A stretch of 64,000 bases of DNA. Source: Bacteroides fragilis NCTC 9343. GTDB taxonomy: Bacteria; Bacteroidota; Bacteroidia; Bacteroidales; Bacteroidaceae. The DNA lies in contig NC_003228.3 in NCBI RefSeq assembly GCF_000025985.1, forward strand, positions 1,550,001 to 1,614,000. Reading direction: 5' to 3'. The notes beneath the pieces are model-generated. The model did not search any database. It saw only the letters and a list, made by a program, of their open reading frames with translations, and was not told where the DNA came from. Shown here piece after piece: positions 36,356-45,950 of this stretch (its first letter is position 1; the number at the start of each line of letters is the position of its first letter). Both the position numbers and the translations under genes were made by a program.

Positions 36356-38584
36356 TTACATTCTTTCGTGAAAACTGCGGCTGATTACTTCCAACTGATG
36401 TTCGCGGCTCAATTTCACGAAATTAACGGCATATCCTGAGACACGGATAGTCAGTTGCGGATACTTTTCGGGATGTTCCATCGCATCCTGCAACATTTCC
36501 CGGTTCAGCACGTTTACGTTCAGGTGGTGTGCGCCTTTTGTAAAATATCCGTCCATCATGGTCACCAGATTGTCGATACGGTCTTCTTGTGTTGCTCCCA
36601 ATGATTTGGGAACGATTGAGAATGTATTGCTGATACCATCCTGTGAGTCGCGATAACGCAACTTGGCTACAGAACTCAGTGAGGCGATTGCACCATTTTT
36701 ATCACGTCCGTGCATGGGGTTGGCACCGGGAGCAAAGGCAATGCCTTTGGCGCGTCCGTCAGGAGTGGCACCGGTCTTCTTGCCATACATTACGTTCGAA
36801 GTGATAGTCAGCAGCGAAAGGGTAGGACGGGCATTCTTATATACGGGGAGTTTCTTTAATTCTTCGCTAAAGAAATATACCAGGTCCACACCCAGGTGGT
36901 CTACACGGTCATCGTCATTACCGAAACAAGGGAAAGCACCTTCGATATCGAATCCCTCCGTCAGTCCGATGTCGTTGCGACGGGCTTTCACATGTGCATA
37001 TTTGATGGCGGACAGTGAATCGATGGCGATTGAGAGTCCGGCTACACCATAAGCGAGGTTAATGCGGGGATCAGTATCCACGAAAGCCATCTGCGCCTTT
37101 TCGTAGTAATACTTATCGTGCATGTAATGTATGATATTCATTGCTTCGTTGTATACACGTGCAATTTGTATCAATACTTTCTTATAGTTGGCCATTACTT
37201 CTTCGAACTTCAGTGTTTCACCGGTCAATACAGGGATGTCTTTTACCATAACTGTACCTGTATTTTCGCAACGTCCTCCGTTGATAGCCAGTAGCAGGGC
37301 TTTGGCAAGGTTGGCACGTGCGCCGAAGAACTGAATCTGCTTTCCGATTTCCTGATATGAAACACAACAAGCGATTCCGTAGTCATCCGATTGACGGACT
37401 TCACGCATCAGGTCGTCGTTTTCGTATTGTACGGAAGAAGTGTCGATAGATACTTGTGCACAGAATGCTTTGAAACCTTCGGGTAACTCAGGGCTCCATA
37501 GTACAGTCATGTTAGGTTCCGGTGACGGGCCTAAGTTATAAAGTGTCTGCAAGAAGCGGAAAGAAGTTTTAGTAACTTTGGTACGTCCATCATTGAAACG
37601 TCCACCGATAGATTCGGTCACCCATGTGGGATCACCCGCAAAAATATCGTTGTACGACTGCATACGCAAGTGGCGTACCATACGGAGTTTGATAACGAAT
37701 TGGTCGATCAGTTCCTGAGCGAATGTTTCGGTTATCGTACCCTGGCTTAATTCATATTCAAGATAGATGTCGAGGAATGAAGATACATTACCCAGTGACA
37801 TGGCAGCACCATCCTGCTCTTTTACGGCAGCCAGATAAGCCATATACACCCATTGTACAGCTTCCTGTGCGGTATATGCCGGTCGGCTCAGATCCAAACC
37901 ATAATATTCGCCCAATACTTTAATCTCTTTCAGGGCCTTGATTTGCTCGGCTACTTCTTCACGAAGACGAATGCGGGCTTCAGTCATAGGACCTGTCAGA
38001 TTATGCAGATCTTCTTTTTTAGCTTCTATCAGACGGTCAAGACCATAGAGAGCCAGGCGGCGATAATCACCGATGATACGTCCGCGTGCATAGTTGTCGG
38101 GAAGTCCGGTAAGGAATCCCAATGAACGGAACGAACGAATTTCTTCGGTATACACATCGAATACCCCATCATTGTGAGTCTTGCGATAGTGAGTGAAGAT
38201 ATCCTTAACTCTGTCATCTACTTCCACTCCGTTTTCACGGCAAGCTTTCATAACCACATTGATTCCGCCAAACGGTTTGATGGCACGTTTTAACACCTGA
38301 TCGGTCTGTAGTCCGACGATCAGTTCGTTCTCTTTATCGATGTAGCCGGCAGGGTGAGAGGTTATAGTAGATACAGTTGTGTAGTCGAGTGCACGAATAC
38401 CATTATTGTTTCTCTCTTCTTCGAGAGCTTTGAGACAGTGATTCCAGACAGCTTTGGTGCGTTCGGTAGGTCCTTGCAGGAAAGAAGCATCCCCTTCATA
38501 AGGAGTGATGTTGTTACTAACGAAATCCCTTACATTGATTTCTTTGCTCCAAAGTCCATCTTTAAAGGTCTTATTCAGTTCCAT
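36356..38584 (-). CDS. pflB: Formate C-acetyltransferase (pyruvate formate-lyase)
   Basis: PflB cleaves pyruvate with CoA to acetyl-CoA and formate during anaerobic growth. The 742 residues match the E. coli enzyme in length. The active-site cysteine pair is Cys406-Cys407 (ACCVSYQ) and the glycyl-radical residue is Gly717 in RVSGYAVNF. The [23 protein letters not shown] segment near the N-terminus (here [17 protein letters not shown]) is also conserved. A -7-like TAAATTTG (minus strand, 38625-38632) lies upstream without a clear -33. The pflA gene follows 4 nt later. Confidence 0.97.
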   Translation of the reverse strand: MELNKTFKDGLWSKEINVRDFVSNNITPYEGDASFLQGPTERTKAVWNHCLKALEEERNNNGIRALDYTTVSTITSHPAGYIDKENELIVGLQTDQVLKRAIKPFGGINVVMKACRENGVEVDDRVKDIFTHYRKTHNDGVFDVYTEEIRSFRSLGFLTGLPDNYARGRIIGDYRRLALYGLDRLIEAKKEDLHNLTGPMTEARIRLREEVAEQIKALKEIKVLGEYYGLDLSRPAYTAQEAVQWVYMAYLAAVKEQDGAAMSLGNVSSFLDIYLEYELSQGTITETFAQELIDQFVIKLRMVRHLRMQSYNDIFAGDPTWVTESIGGRFNDGRTKVTKTSFRFLQTLYNLGPSPEPNMTVLWSPELPEGFKAFCAQVSIDTSSVQYENDDLMREVRQSDDYGIACCVSYQEIGKQIQFFGARANLAKALLLAINGGRCENTGTVMVKDIPVLTGETLKFEEVMANYKKVLIQIARVYNEAMNIIHYMHDKYYYEKAQMAFVDTDPRINLAYGVAGLSIAIDSLSAIKYAHVKARRNDIGLTEGFDIEGAFPCFGNDDDRVDHLGVDLVYFFSEELKKLPVYKNARPTLSLLTITSNVMYGKKTGATPDGRAKGIAFAPGANPMHGRDKNGAIASLSSVAKLRYRDSQDGISNTFSIVPKSLGATQEDRIDNLVTMMDGYFTKGAHHLNVNVLNREMLQDAMEHPEKYPQLTIRVSGYAVNFVKLSREHQLEVISRSFHERM

Positions 38585-38624
38585 AAAATTAATCAGTTAG
38601 TGGTTAGTTATCCTTTAGAGCGCG

Positions 38625-38632
38625 CAAATTTA
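38625..38632 (-). promoter_or_regulatory. Possible -7 box of pflBA
   Basis: On the minus strand TAAATTTG fits TAnnTTTG, 40 bp upstream of the pflB start. No TTTG was found at the -33 distance. A regulated promoter would be sensible for pfl. Confidence 0.4.
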
Positions 38633-38768
38633 CAACCTTTTTTCGGTTTAGGTATATAAAAGGGTCCTATTTTATGTTGAATAGCATAAAAATACCTATT
38701 TATGGGGAGAAGCCAGAGGGCGGTTATTACTTTCAAATATACTTTTCTAATATTTTTTTGCGGAATAA

Positions 38769-38799
38769 TTTGCAAGTTAAAAAATGATTCGTACCTTTG
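38769..38799 (+). promoter_or_regulatory. tRNA-Ser promoter
   Basis: TTTG (38769-38772), a 19-bp spacer and TACCTTTG (38792-38799) match the primary consensus exactly. The first tRNA base is 39 bp after the -7 box, allowing a short 5' leader for RNase P. Confidence 0.8.
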
Positions 38800-38838
38800 C
38801 AGCGCTTTAAGAGAAAAGCACTACTTAACCGTAGTTCT

Positions 38839-38923
38839 GGAGAGGTGGCAGAGTGGTCGATTGCGGCGGTCTTGAAAACCGTTGTACTGCGAGGTACCCG
38901 GGGTTCGAATCCCTGTCTCTCCG
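38839..38923 (+). tRNA. tRNA-Ser(UGA)
   Basis: The acceptor stem GGAGAGG (38839-38845) pairs with TCTCTCC (38916-38922), followed by discriminator G at 38923. The anticodon loop CTTGAAA (38871-38877) gives anticodon UGA (38873-38875) for serine. A long variable arm (ACTGCGAGGTACCCG region) and the T-loop GGTTCGAATCC are typical of class II tRNA-Ser. CCA is not encoded. Confidence 0.96.
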
Positions 38924-38947
38924 CTGAAAACAAAAAAACAAAGTTAT

Positions 38948-38987
38948 AAGTCCTTGAATTTCAATAATTCAAGGACTTTCTTTTTTT
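38948..38987 (+). terminator. Terminator of tRNA-Ser
   Basis: A perfect 13-bp stem (38948-38960 with 38966-38978) with a 5-nt loop is followed by TCTTTTTTT. Confidence 0.93.
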
Positions 38988-39671
38988 AGTATATAACATA
39001 TCAGTCTGCATAATAAAGAACGAGGAGCAACGTAGATCAATGATAACCCTTGAGGACCTACCTTATATGTAGAATAGTGGGAAAATCGATTTTATTTGTT
39101 CCGCTACTTGAGCAGATGTCATTACCACACCGTCGGTGTCTAGTTGTAAATGCAATAGTTGAGGCCTCTTATATAGACCGTTGGCTTGAACGTTACTTTT
39201 TAAGGAGCGACACACATTATCAAAGTTTATAAATCAAAGCAAGGTTCTATTTTTTGTATTCCTTTTGTAAGATATATAGTCGGGCTATTCCTTTATTTCA
39301 GTGTTTTGCTATCCTCTAATTCATTATACTACATTCTTTTTTACTTTTTTCTATATATCAGTAATTGACCTGAGGTCGACATTATTTAAAAGATTTTCAG
39401 TTGTCGTCATTTGTGAAATTTACACCAATGGCTGGTTGTTTTTTAAAGAGACAATAAACGGTAATGGCTGATAGCGTGTTGGCTATGAAATGAATACTAA
39501 CTTTATCTTCGGTGACTATAGTGGTAAGTTGTTAAATCTTATGATTGAATATTCTAACTTAAATGATTTTATTGCTGTATTCCTATTTTTTTAAGATAAC
39601 AGATTGATGAATTATATCGTATTCACGTTAAATTAAATAATTTATGAGTGATGAAAATCAAAGCTTTTGTC

Positions 39672-39679
39672 TATCTTTG
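39672..39679 (+). promoter_or_regulatory. -7 box of the small membrane protein gene
   Basis: TATCTTTG is exact, 29 bp ahead of the ATG at 39709. No -33 match is seen. Confidence 0.5.
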
Positions 39680-39708
39680 TAAATAGACTTAATTCTAAAA
39701 TAAATAGT

Positions 39709-40176
39709 ATGGCAAAAGAGTTGAATTTTACATTGGAAGGTGTACAAGGTGATTTAAAGTTGAAATACGGTCCTTTTAATCAACGTTTATACCAAGACGG
39801 AAGAGAGATCAAAAAACAAGGACGATTCAATCCGAAATATTATGTGATTAACACCAATGGGGAAAAAGAAGAAATAAAGGTTGTCTATGGTTTTGATTTT
39901 GTCCATGTCGCTGTGTTCCGCGGACAGAAAATCGATCTGGAGGAACGGCTATCTATCCGCGAATACATAGTGGGCGGTCTGCCTGTGTTACTTGTCTTTC
40001 TAGGTGGGTTGATTGGAGCCTTGTTCGGCATCATGGGTGCTACGTTCAATTATAATCATATGCGGCAGGAAAAGTCTTTTATGAAACAACTGCTTGTTTC
40101 CCTGGGCGTTTCCATACTCTGCTATGTAGCTTATTTTATATTTGCTATTGGTGTCCAGTTGATAGTGGCTAGATAG
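39709..40176 (+). CDS. Hypothetical membrane protein with two C-terminal transmembrane helices
   Basis: This 155-residue protein starts at the ATG at 39709; the frame from 39667 would begin inside the promoter. Residues 1 to about 80 are polar and probably form beta strands (LNFTLEGVQGDLKLKYG, then RLYQDGREIKKQG). Two hydrophobic segments follow, about 86-110 (YIVGGLPVLLVFLGGLIGAL) and about 126-152 (LLVSLGVSILCYVAYFIFAI). I do not recognise a family. It stands alone between the AT-rich interval and a strong bidirectional terminator. Confidence 0.7.
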   Translation: MAKELNFTLEGVQGDLKLKYGPFNQRLYQDGREIKKQGRFNPKYYVINTNGEKEEIKVVYGFDFVHVAVFRGQKIDLEERLSIREYIVGGLPVLLVFLGGLIGALFGIMGATFNYNHMRQEKSFMKQLLVSLGVSILCYVAYFIFAIGVQLIVAR

Positions 40177-40191
40177 GCTGGAAAGTAAAAG

Positions 40192-40230
40192 AAAGGTGGC
40201 TTCGCGGTTATTCCGTATGCCACCTTTTTT
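40192..40230. terminator. Terminator, probably bidirectional
   Basis: AAAGGTGGC (40192-40200) pairs with GCCACCTTT (40219-40227), with a T-run on the + strand and a T-rich stretch on the minus strand. It stands between two convergent genes. Confidence 0.82.
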
Positions 40231-40357
40231 AGTAAACTTCTGAATGTCCTCCCCACGGATGATGGCAACTATCCATATTGGGAAAAGTAAAAACAGGCGA
40301 AAGGAAAAATGAAAACTGTATTTTCTCTGTATTCTTTCGGGAGATTCCCGTTTTTTA

Positions 40358-42931
40358 TCAATTCCCGTAGGTACCGATTAATCCATTCGTTGTGATAGTT
40401 TCTGCACTTATTTTCAGTTTCCGGCATCTACTGTTATTATAGAACCGGATATGTGCTTTTCCCTCCTTATCCGGAGTGACAGACGGATTCCAGTATAATG
40501 TACGACGATAGTCGGGGACAGGAGGGAGCACAGAATAATTGGGGTGATAGAATTCTTTAACTTGGCTGTAACCGTCGAGCCATGTTTTTCGGACACCTTT
40601 CCCTGCTTCTGTCGGTATCTTACCTTCCGGATATGTTTCGATCAGTACGGCACAACTGTATAAGTCGGATACATCGAACGGGGTCAATCGCGGATCTGCA
40701 TACTGGCAAATCGTAGATAGATTTTCAGTGATATAAATCGATTTAATGGCTTCGAGTCTTATATATTTGTATTTATTATAATCCATTTCTGTATGCCGGG
40801 TGCGTTCATAGTTGATTACGAAAAGTGGCATTTTACTTTTATAATACAGGTAATTTCGTCCTGAAACAGGACTGAAATTTTTATTCATGTTCATCATAAG
40901 TTCGTGTATGTCGTCACCAATAAATTTTCCACTGTCTTTTATGTCGTCCAGTTCGGAATGTACATCATAATAAGCAATCGATTTCGAACGGCTTTCATAT
41001 ATCTCTTTTTCTTTGGTTCTCTTTTTGGCTTTGATAGTTACCTCTTTTAAACGGTAGTTCTTTTCATGGTTACCTGTCTTTGCCAGCGAATCTGCGTAAG
41101 CGGCAAAGAAGGTTTCGATATCCTCTTCAGGTAGGGGAGTGGTTTCCACTTCGGGCATAAGTTCTTTCTCTTTTTCTGCATTGGCAATGCTTACCTGCAT
41201 ATCCGCATAATGATATTTTCGGGGGGCAGGACTGAATAGCCTATCCAATAAAATACGGTAATCTTTCTTTTTTCTATTGACTGTAACTGCCAATATCAAG
41301 TCCCATTTTCCATATATATCGGATATTAGTGAGAAGTGTCCTAAACTATCTGTAGTGATGGCTTCGATGAAACTGCTGTTTTCCTCATTCTCCCCGCGTT
41401 TCTTCAGGAAGCAGGACACTTCTACGTTAGGCTTGGGAAGTTGCCGGACGAAAGAGACAACCTGCCCTCGCGTTTCGATACCTTGCTCCGGTCCGTATTT
41501 AAGGTCAAGAGACTCAATTCCTGTCATTTGTTTCCAAGAGTAGCGGCGCCATCCCTGCACTCTTAATAAGAGATCGATTGCCTTGCGGCGTGTATCGTCC
41601 CGGGATTTGAAATAATATTGGGGATTGTTGACATATCCTTTTATTTCGGACATTAATAAAAGATCGGTCAACATATTGTGCCCTGATTCTACTTCATTCA
41701 TGCCGTCTCTCACAGATAGGGCAAATGGGGTTTGTACCGGAATCTTTTCTTTTCCGGTCAGGGTGAATTCAAGGTTTACCAATTCGTAAGGGTCGTATGT
41801 CTCTTTGTCTGCCTGTACCTGAACGGATAATTGCTCTTTGGGATAGGTAAATATCAAACGATCCGATAGGACCTCTCCGTTACTGTTGAATAACGCGATT
41901 CGGGAAACTCCGGGTACTAATTTACTTTTATCTATTTTGAAGCGAATCGTTTCATTACCTTCGACATCGATCAGGCAGAATTTGTATAGTTTGCCTCCGC
42001 TGATGACTGCCAGTCCCAATACGTCGGAGGGGGTATTGGAATTCTTTTGCACTGCTATTTCAATGCTGTCTGTGTATGATAAATTGTCGGCATGTAATAT
42101 ATATCCTTCCGGTAAGGCTTCCGGCATATTGAACTGGTGCTTTTTGCCATTAAATTCGACTATTGCTTTTTGTTTCTCTCCCGTGGGCGTGTAATTGAAA
42201 ATTCCCCGTCCATCATGTGTTACATTGAAACGGGCTGTTTCTTGTTTTTCTTCGTTAATAACAATACCGGTGAGGGTAATGGGGTTTCCATAGGTATCTG
42301 TCGCTTCAAAAGCCACTTCGGATTCTATCCCCCGAACCAGATTTCCACCTTCGGGGAAGAACTTTAAATTTACTTTTTTACCTTTTGTCGGTTTGGGACG
42401 CTCCAGCGGGTAGTTTCCTGTCGCATATTTCCGCATCTCTTTTTCCGTAAAGTCGCCTTCTGCCTTAGGTTTGTCGAAAACCGGCAACAGTCTTGAGAAA
42501 ATGATATCTCCTCCAAAATTCAGCATATATTTTGTGTAGGCACGAATTTCATAAAATCCTGAATAAAACGGGAGTTGGCCTAGTGTGAAATCTCCGTGGC
42601 ATTGTCCGTTTTCTATTTTTAATGTCCGTTTGTCGATAACTTCACCACCGGGATTTAATAATTCGACATATAAAGTCTTGCTCAGGTCAGTGGCCGGATG
42701 CAGGTCGGAAGTGACCAGGAAACATTTAAACCAGATATTATCACCTTGGTAATAACTGGTATTGTCAAATTGCATGTAAACCTTCTCTTGAGGGATATAT
42801 TTGGAAAAATTATCGATCAGGTAGGCGTATTGGCTTAGTTTTTGGACAATACTGTCCGTGGTTTGTGCAGATACACTCAGGCAAAACAGGTATAATAGCA
42901 AATGTACCTTTAATGTTTTAGGTGTTTTCAT
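40358..42931 (-). CDS. Secreted MG2-like protein with a TonB-receptor plug-like region
   Basis: This is an 857-residue exported protein (signal LLLYLFCLSVSAQ). The N-terminal part, about residues 45-140, fits an MG2/macroglobulin-like beta-sandwich (EKVYMQFDNTSYYQGDNIWF, then FYEIRAYTKYML). Further beta-sandwich repeats run to about residue 600 (DKETYDPYELVNLEFTL). The last 200 residues contain a plug-like segment with KEVTIKAKKRTKEKEI and a final domain with TLYWNPSVTPDKEGKAHIRF. There is no CxEQ thioester motif and no barrel, so it is neither a classical alpha-2-macroglobulin nor a transporter. Similar proteins are common in Bacteroidota without a known role. It is monocistronic in appearance. 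Confidence 0.7.
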   Translation of the reverse strand: MKTPKTLKVHLLLYLFCLSVSAQTTDSIVQKLSQYAYLIDNFSKYIPQEKVYMQFDNTSYYQGDNIWFKCFLVTSDLHPATDLSKTLYVELLNPGGEVIDKRTLKIENGQCHGDFTLGQLPFYSGFYEIRAYTKYMLNFGGDIIFSRLLPVFDKPKAEGDFTEKEMRKYATGNYPLERPKPTKGKKVNLKFFPEGGNLVRGIESEVAFEATDTYGNPITLTGIVINEEKQETARFNVTHDGRGIFNYTPTGEKQKAIVEFNGKKHQFNMPEALPEGYILHADNLSYTDSIEIAVQKNSNTPSDVLGLAVISGGKLYKFCLIDVEGNETIRFKIDKSKLVPGVSRIALFNSNGEVLSDRLIFTYPKEQLSVQVQADKETYDPYELVNLEFTLTGKEKIPVQTPFALSVRDGMNEVESGHNMLTDLLLMSEIKGYVNNPQYYFKSRDDTRRKAIDLLLRVQGWRRYSWKQMTGIESLDLKYGPEQGIETRGQVVSFVRQLPKPNVEVSCFLKKRGENEENSSFIEAITTDSLGHFSLISDIYGKWDLILAVTVNRKKKDYRILLDRLFSPAPRKYHYADMQVSIANAEKEKELMPEVETTPLPEEDIETFFAAYADSLAKTGNHEKNYRLKEVTIKAKKRTKEKEIYESRSKSIAYYDVHSELDDIKDSGKFIGDDIHELMMNMNKNFSPVSGRNYLYYKSKMPLFVINYERTRHTEMDYNKYKYIRLEAIKSIYITENLSTICQYADPRLTPFDVSDLYSCAVLIETYPEGKIPTEAGKGVRKTWLDGYSQVKEFYHPNYSVLPPVPDYRRTLYWNPSVTPDKEGKAHIRFYNNSRCRKLKISAETITTNGLIGTYGN

Positions 42932-42982
42932 TTCGTATCTTGGGTTAGATGGGAGATTGGTTTTTCCGTTGTGAGTCCTGTC

Positions 42983-43381
42983 TTAAATAAAGTTCTTTAC
43001 TCTTACATCAGGATTCGTCTTTTGCAGGGCTTTTATCAGTTCCCGGGGTGATTGGGGATCTATCATGACAAACCCGGTGGCGTGTCTGATCTTTATTTTC
43101 TGCATGCCCAAGGCATGGCGAGTATACGTAACATCGGTGATATGACTGAATGTTCGTTTTTGGCGGAAGAAGTCATTTACTATTTGTAAATCTCCGTTTT
43201 TCTTGACAATGTATTTGCAGGATGTTTGTGAAAAATAGATGGTTGCACTGGGACCTATACATGCGGTACCTATCCAGATTGCTTGTATAGTTATGAAACT
43301 GATCGCAATGCATGCTATTATACCTATGGCGAACAACCAAACTCCTAATTGGGGATTTCGCGCTTTAAATGTTTGTTCCAT
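42983..43381 (-). CDS. Small membrane protein with a bacterial PH-like domain
   Basis: This 132-residue protein has two closely spaced hydrophobic segments near the N-terminus (WLFAIGIIACIAISFI and the following IWIGTACIG region). The C-terminal half is beta-rich, with pattern YIVKKNGDLQIVNDFF and TFSHITDVTYTRH, resembling the bacterial PH domain (bPH) found in small membrane proteins. No catalytic residues are expected. It lies 51 nt upstream of the MG2-like gene on the same strand and could be co-transcribed with it. Function unknown. Confidence 0.65.
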   Translation of the reverse strand: MEQTFKARNPQLGVWLFAIGIIACIAISFITIQAIWIGTACIGPSATIYFSQTSCKYIVKKNGDLQIVNDFFRQKRTFSHITDVTYTRHALGMQKIKIRHATGFVMIDPQSPRELIKALQKTNPDVRVKNFI

Positions 43382-43765
43382 CTTTTTTTAGATTGTATGT
43401 GTAACTGTCTGATAAAGATAGAAAAAAATATAATGAAAGAATCTTTTTTCTATTCTTTTCTGAATTGTGGCTGCGAAAATAATTATTTAGGGCCTGTTGG
43501 ATTCCGAAAGTTCCGGTGAAAAAGATAAAAGCTTCTCTAAACCACCGTGGCTGCGATCGATGAAAAATAGGCAAGGGAGATTTGAACAGGTGCGTGCTTG
43601 TAATATGCAAAATTCGGACAAGAATTTGGAATCGGAAAATTTAGATTCTGTTTTTATGCGGGAAGCTACAGTCCGGAAATAATAATTCTTTGCCGATAGA
43701 TGATCTGTTCTTTCTTTTTTATCTATTTTTGCCCCTTGAGAATTTTAATTATTAATCTAACTATC
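43382..43765. other. 384-bp divergent intergenic region
   Basis: This separates the PH-like gene (minus) from the GH31 gene (plus). It holds a -7 box for GH31, TATTTTTG at 43724-43731, and a near-match TATCTTTA on the minus strand about 30 bp before the PH-like gene. No gene or strong structure is seen elsewhere in it. Confidence 0.5.
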
Positions 43766-45355
43766 ATGAAACGAAAAGCGACTTTACTATTTCTCGTGAC
43801 ATTCGTGCTGCTGCTCGGTGCAGTCGCACAGGAAAAATTGAAAACAGTGATCGAACCCCTGCAAAATGAAAGATGGTGGGGTGGATTCGTGGCTTTAGGA
43901 AATCAAATGCCATTCAATGATCACTTGCGGATGCAAGACATGTCACGCAATAATATGAACAACCAAGTAGTGCCGTTCATGCTTTCTTCGGAGGGCAGGT
44001 ATATCTGGGCCGAAAATCCGTTTTGTTTTGAAGTAAAGGATGGGCAGCTGATTATTTATTCAGACTCGGAAAAGATAGAGCCGGTGAAGGCCGGAACTAC
44101 GCTGAAAGAGGCTTTGCTGGCTGCATCGGCTAAACATTTTCCACCTTCGGGAAAGATTCCGGAACCTACTTTCTTTTCTCTTCCGCAATATAATACCTGG
44201 ATTGAGCTGATGTATGATCAAAATCAGGAAGACATTATGAATTATGCCCATAAAGCTGTGGAGAACGGATTTCCTCAGGGGGTGTTTATGGTAGATGATA
44301 ACTGGCAGAGATATTATGGTAACTTTGACTTCAAAACCGAGAGGTTTCCGGATCCGAAAGGGATGACAGACGAGTTGCACCGGATGGGATTCAAGGTGAT
44401 GTTGTGGGTGGCTCCCTATGTTTCGCCCGATAGTCCCGAATTCCGTGAATTGGAAGCAAAAGGATATTTGTTGAAAGATAAAAACGGGCGCACGGCCATT
44501 ATTCATTGGTGGAATGGTTACAGTGCCTGTTATGATACCACAAATCCGGAGGCTATGAATTATCTGAAGGAACAGTTAAAAGCCAATCAAGAAAAATATG
44601 GTATCGACGGATTTAAGTTTGATGGTGGAGACGTAGCTTATATGACAGGAGAGTATACTTTTCATGATAAGAATGCCAATGTGAATACTTTTATGGAAAA
44701 ATGGGCTGAGATAGGTTTGAGTTTTCCTTACAATGAATTGCGTGCATCTTGGAAGTTGGGTGGCCAGGCATTGGTACAGCGGCTGGGTGATAAAGATTAT
44801 TCTTGGCGTGCGACTCAGTTATTGATTCCCGATATGACTGCTGCCGGATTGTTGGGGCATTATTATACTTGTCCCGATATGGTAGGCGGAGGACAATTCG
44901 GAGCTTTTCTGAATGTGAAGAAATTTGATGAAGAACTTATTGTACGTTCGTGCCAGGTGCATGCCCTGATGCCAATGATGCAATTCTCGGTAGCTCCTTG
45001 GCGTATTCTCAGTAAAGAGAATGTGGCTATTTGTGCGAAGTATGCCCATCTTCACCAGCAAATGGGAGATTATATTTTGGAGTTGGCAAAACATGCGTCA
45101 AAGACCGGTGAACCCATTGTTCGCCACATGGAATATCAGTATCCTCACCAGGGATTCATCGATTGCAAAGACCAGTTTATGCTGGGGGATAAATATCTGG
45201 TAGCTCCGATGCTGACATCCGGAACAAGCCGTACCGTAATGTTGCCAAAGGGTAGATGGAAAGATGATCGGGGCAAGGTGTTTAAAGGGCCGCGGACAAT
45301 GACAATAGATGTTCCCCTTGAACGTTTGCCATATTTTGAGAAACTGACGAAATAA
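43766..45355 (+). CDS. Glycoside hydrolase family 31 (alpha-galactosidase-like branch)
   Basis: This 529-residue exported enzyme starts at the ATG at 43766, which opens the signal peptide ending GAVAQ. The GH31 barrel is recognisable: GVFMVDDNWQRYYGNFDF, VMLWVAPYVSPDSPEF, and the nucleophile segment DGFKFDGGD with Asp286. The likely acid/base is Asp342 or Asp344 in QRLGDKDYSW. The protein is shorter than typical alpha-glucosidases of the family and lacks their N-terminal extensions. The motif set resembles bacterial GH31 enzymes reported to act on alpha-galactosides. The substrate is uncertain. It stands alone, with a bidirectional terminator downstream. Confidence 0.85.
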   Translation: MKRKATLLFLVTFVLLLGAVAQEKLKTVIEPLQNERWWGGFVALGNQMPFNDHLRMQDMSRNNMNNQVVPFMLSSEGRYIWAENPFCFEVKDGQLIIYSDSEKIEPVKAGTTLKEALLAASAKHFPPSGKIPEPTFFSLPQYNTWIELMYDQNQEDIMNYAHKAVENGFPQGVFMVDDNWQRYYGNFDFKTERFPDPKGMTDELHRMGFKVMLWVAPYVSPDSPEFRELEAKGYLLKDKNGRTAIIHWWNGYSACYDTTNPEAMNYLKEQLKANQEKYGIDGFKFDGGDVAYMTGEYTFHDKNANVNTFMEKWAEIGLSFPYNELRASWKLGGQALVQRLGDKDYSWRATQLLIPDMTAAGLLGHYYTCPDMVGGGQFGAFLNVKKFDEELIVRSCQVHALMPMMQFSVAPWRILSKENVAICAKYAHLHQQMGDYILELAKHASKTGEPIVRHMEYQYPHQGFIDCKDQFMLGDKYLVAPMLTSGTSRTVMLPKGRWKDDRGKVFKGPRTMTIDVPLERLPYFEKLTK

Positions 45356-45376
45356 TTTCTGGGCCGATAAAACAAG

Positions 45377-45417
45377 AAAAGCCACACTGTCAATATGTAC
45401 AGCGTGGCTTTTGTTTT
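45377..45417. terminator. Bidirectional terminator between GH31 and the NlpE-like gene
   Basis: A 14-bp stem (45377-45390 with 45399-45412, one A-C mismatch) has T-rich flanks on both strands and sits between two convergent genes. Confidence 0.82.
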
Positions 45418-45440
45418 TGTAAGTTTAAGCTAATTCGGCG

Positions 45441-45914
45441 TTACTTTACACGGATAATGTTGTAATTCAGATCGCTTTCCGATACTTCCAGGCTGTCATC
45501 AGCCAGTGTCAGGGTAGTATCATTGGCAATTACGAAATAAACAGGTTCACTTCCGTCACTCGGATTCAGTTTGATGGCCGTTTTCTTTTTATCTTTGACG
45601 GTTTTCTCCACTTTTACCGGCTTTCCTTTAGAAGTAAAAGTCTTGTCTTTGCCTTTACCTTCAGCATCCAGATAAGTGACGTCCAGTGTATACGTTGTAT
45701 CGGTTGCGTTCGCCAGTGTGTTCAAAGTTAACACGTAACGGATACCCGGACCGTCAGCAGCAGGAAGCACACCTTCATATACCTGGGTTTCTTCCATTGT
45801 GGGTTCCATAGCTACTGCCAGACTGTCTGCGACTGCTTCTTCAGCTTTCGTTCCTTTTGATTGGCAGGATACCAATGCAGCAACGACGGCTGCTAACATA
45901 ATTACTTTTTTCAT
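45441..45914 (-). CDS. NlpE-like lipoprotein
   Basis: This 157-residue lipoprotein has lipobox AALVSCQSK. After an acidic linker, the segment VYEGVLPAADGPGIRYVLTL and a beta-rich remainder fit the NlpE N-terminal domain, which in E. coli is an outer-membrane sensor linked to copper and surface adhesion. Here it is a single short domain, so sensing is only a possibility. It lies 36 nt downstream of the CNNM/CorC gene and is probably the second gene of that operon. Confidence 0.75.
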   Translation of the reverse strand: MKKVIMLAAVVAALVSCQSKGTKAEEAVADSLAVAMEPTMEETQVYEGVLPAADGPGIRYVLTLNTLANATDTTYTLDVTYLDAEGKGKDKTFTSKGKPVKVEKTVKDKKKTAIKLNPSDGSEPVYFVIANDTTLTLADDSLEVSESDLNYNIIRVK

Positions 45915-45950
45915 TGTTAAGTGCTTTAAATTAATATAAAAAGTGAGTTG

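Larger units (their letters stand above)
38924..39708. other. 785-bp AT-rich interval downstream of tRNA-Ser, no gene seen
   Basis: After the tRNA terminator (38948-38987) this stretch has no frame with a recognisable domain. The longest small frames (for example 39050-39232) look random. Base composition is more AT-rich than in the neighbouring genes. No copy of the tRNA 3' end (GGGTTCGAATCCCTG) recurs in it, so there is no direct sign of an integrated element. A -7 box for the next gene lies at 39672-39679. Confidence 0.5.

Noticed and set aside
39050..39232. 60-codon frame after tRNA-Ser
   Set aside because: There is no family resemblance, no promoter box at the right distance, and the composition matches the surrounding noncoding DNA.
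38900..39708. Integrated element at the tRNA-Ser 3' end
   Set aside because: No integrase gene and no second copy of the tRNA 3' sequence were found.
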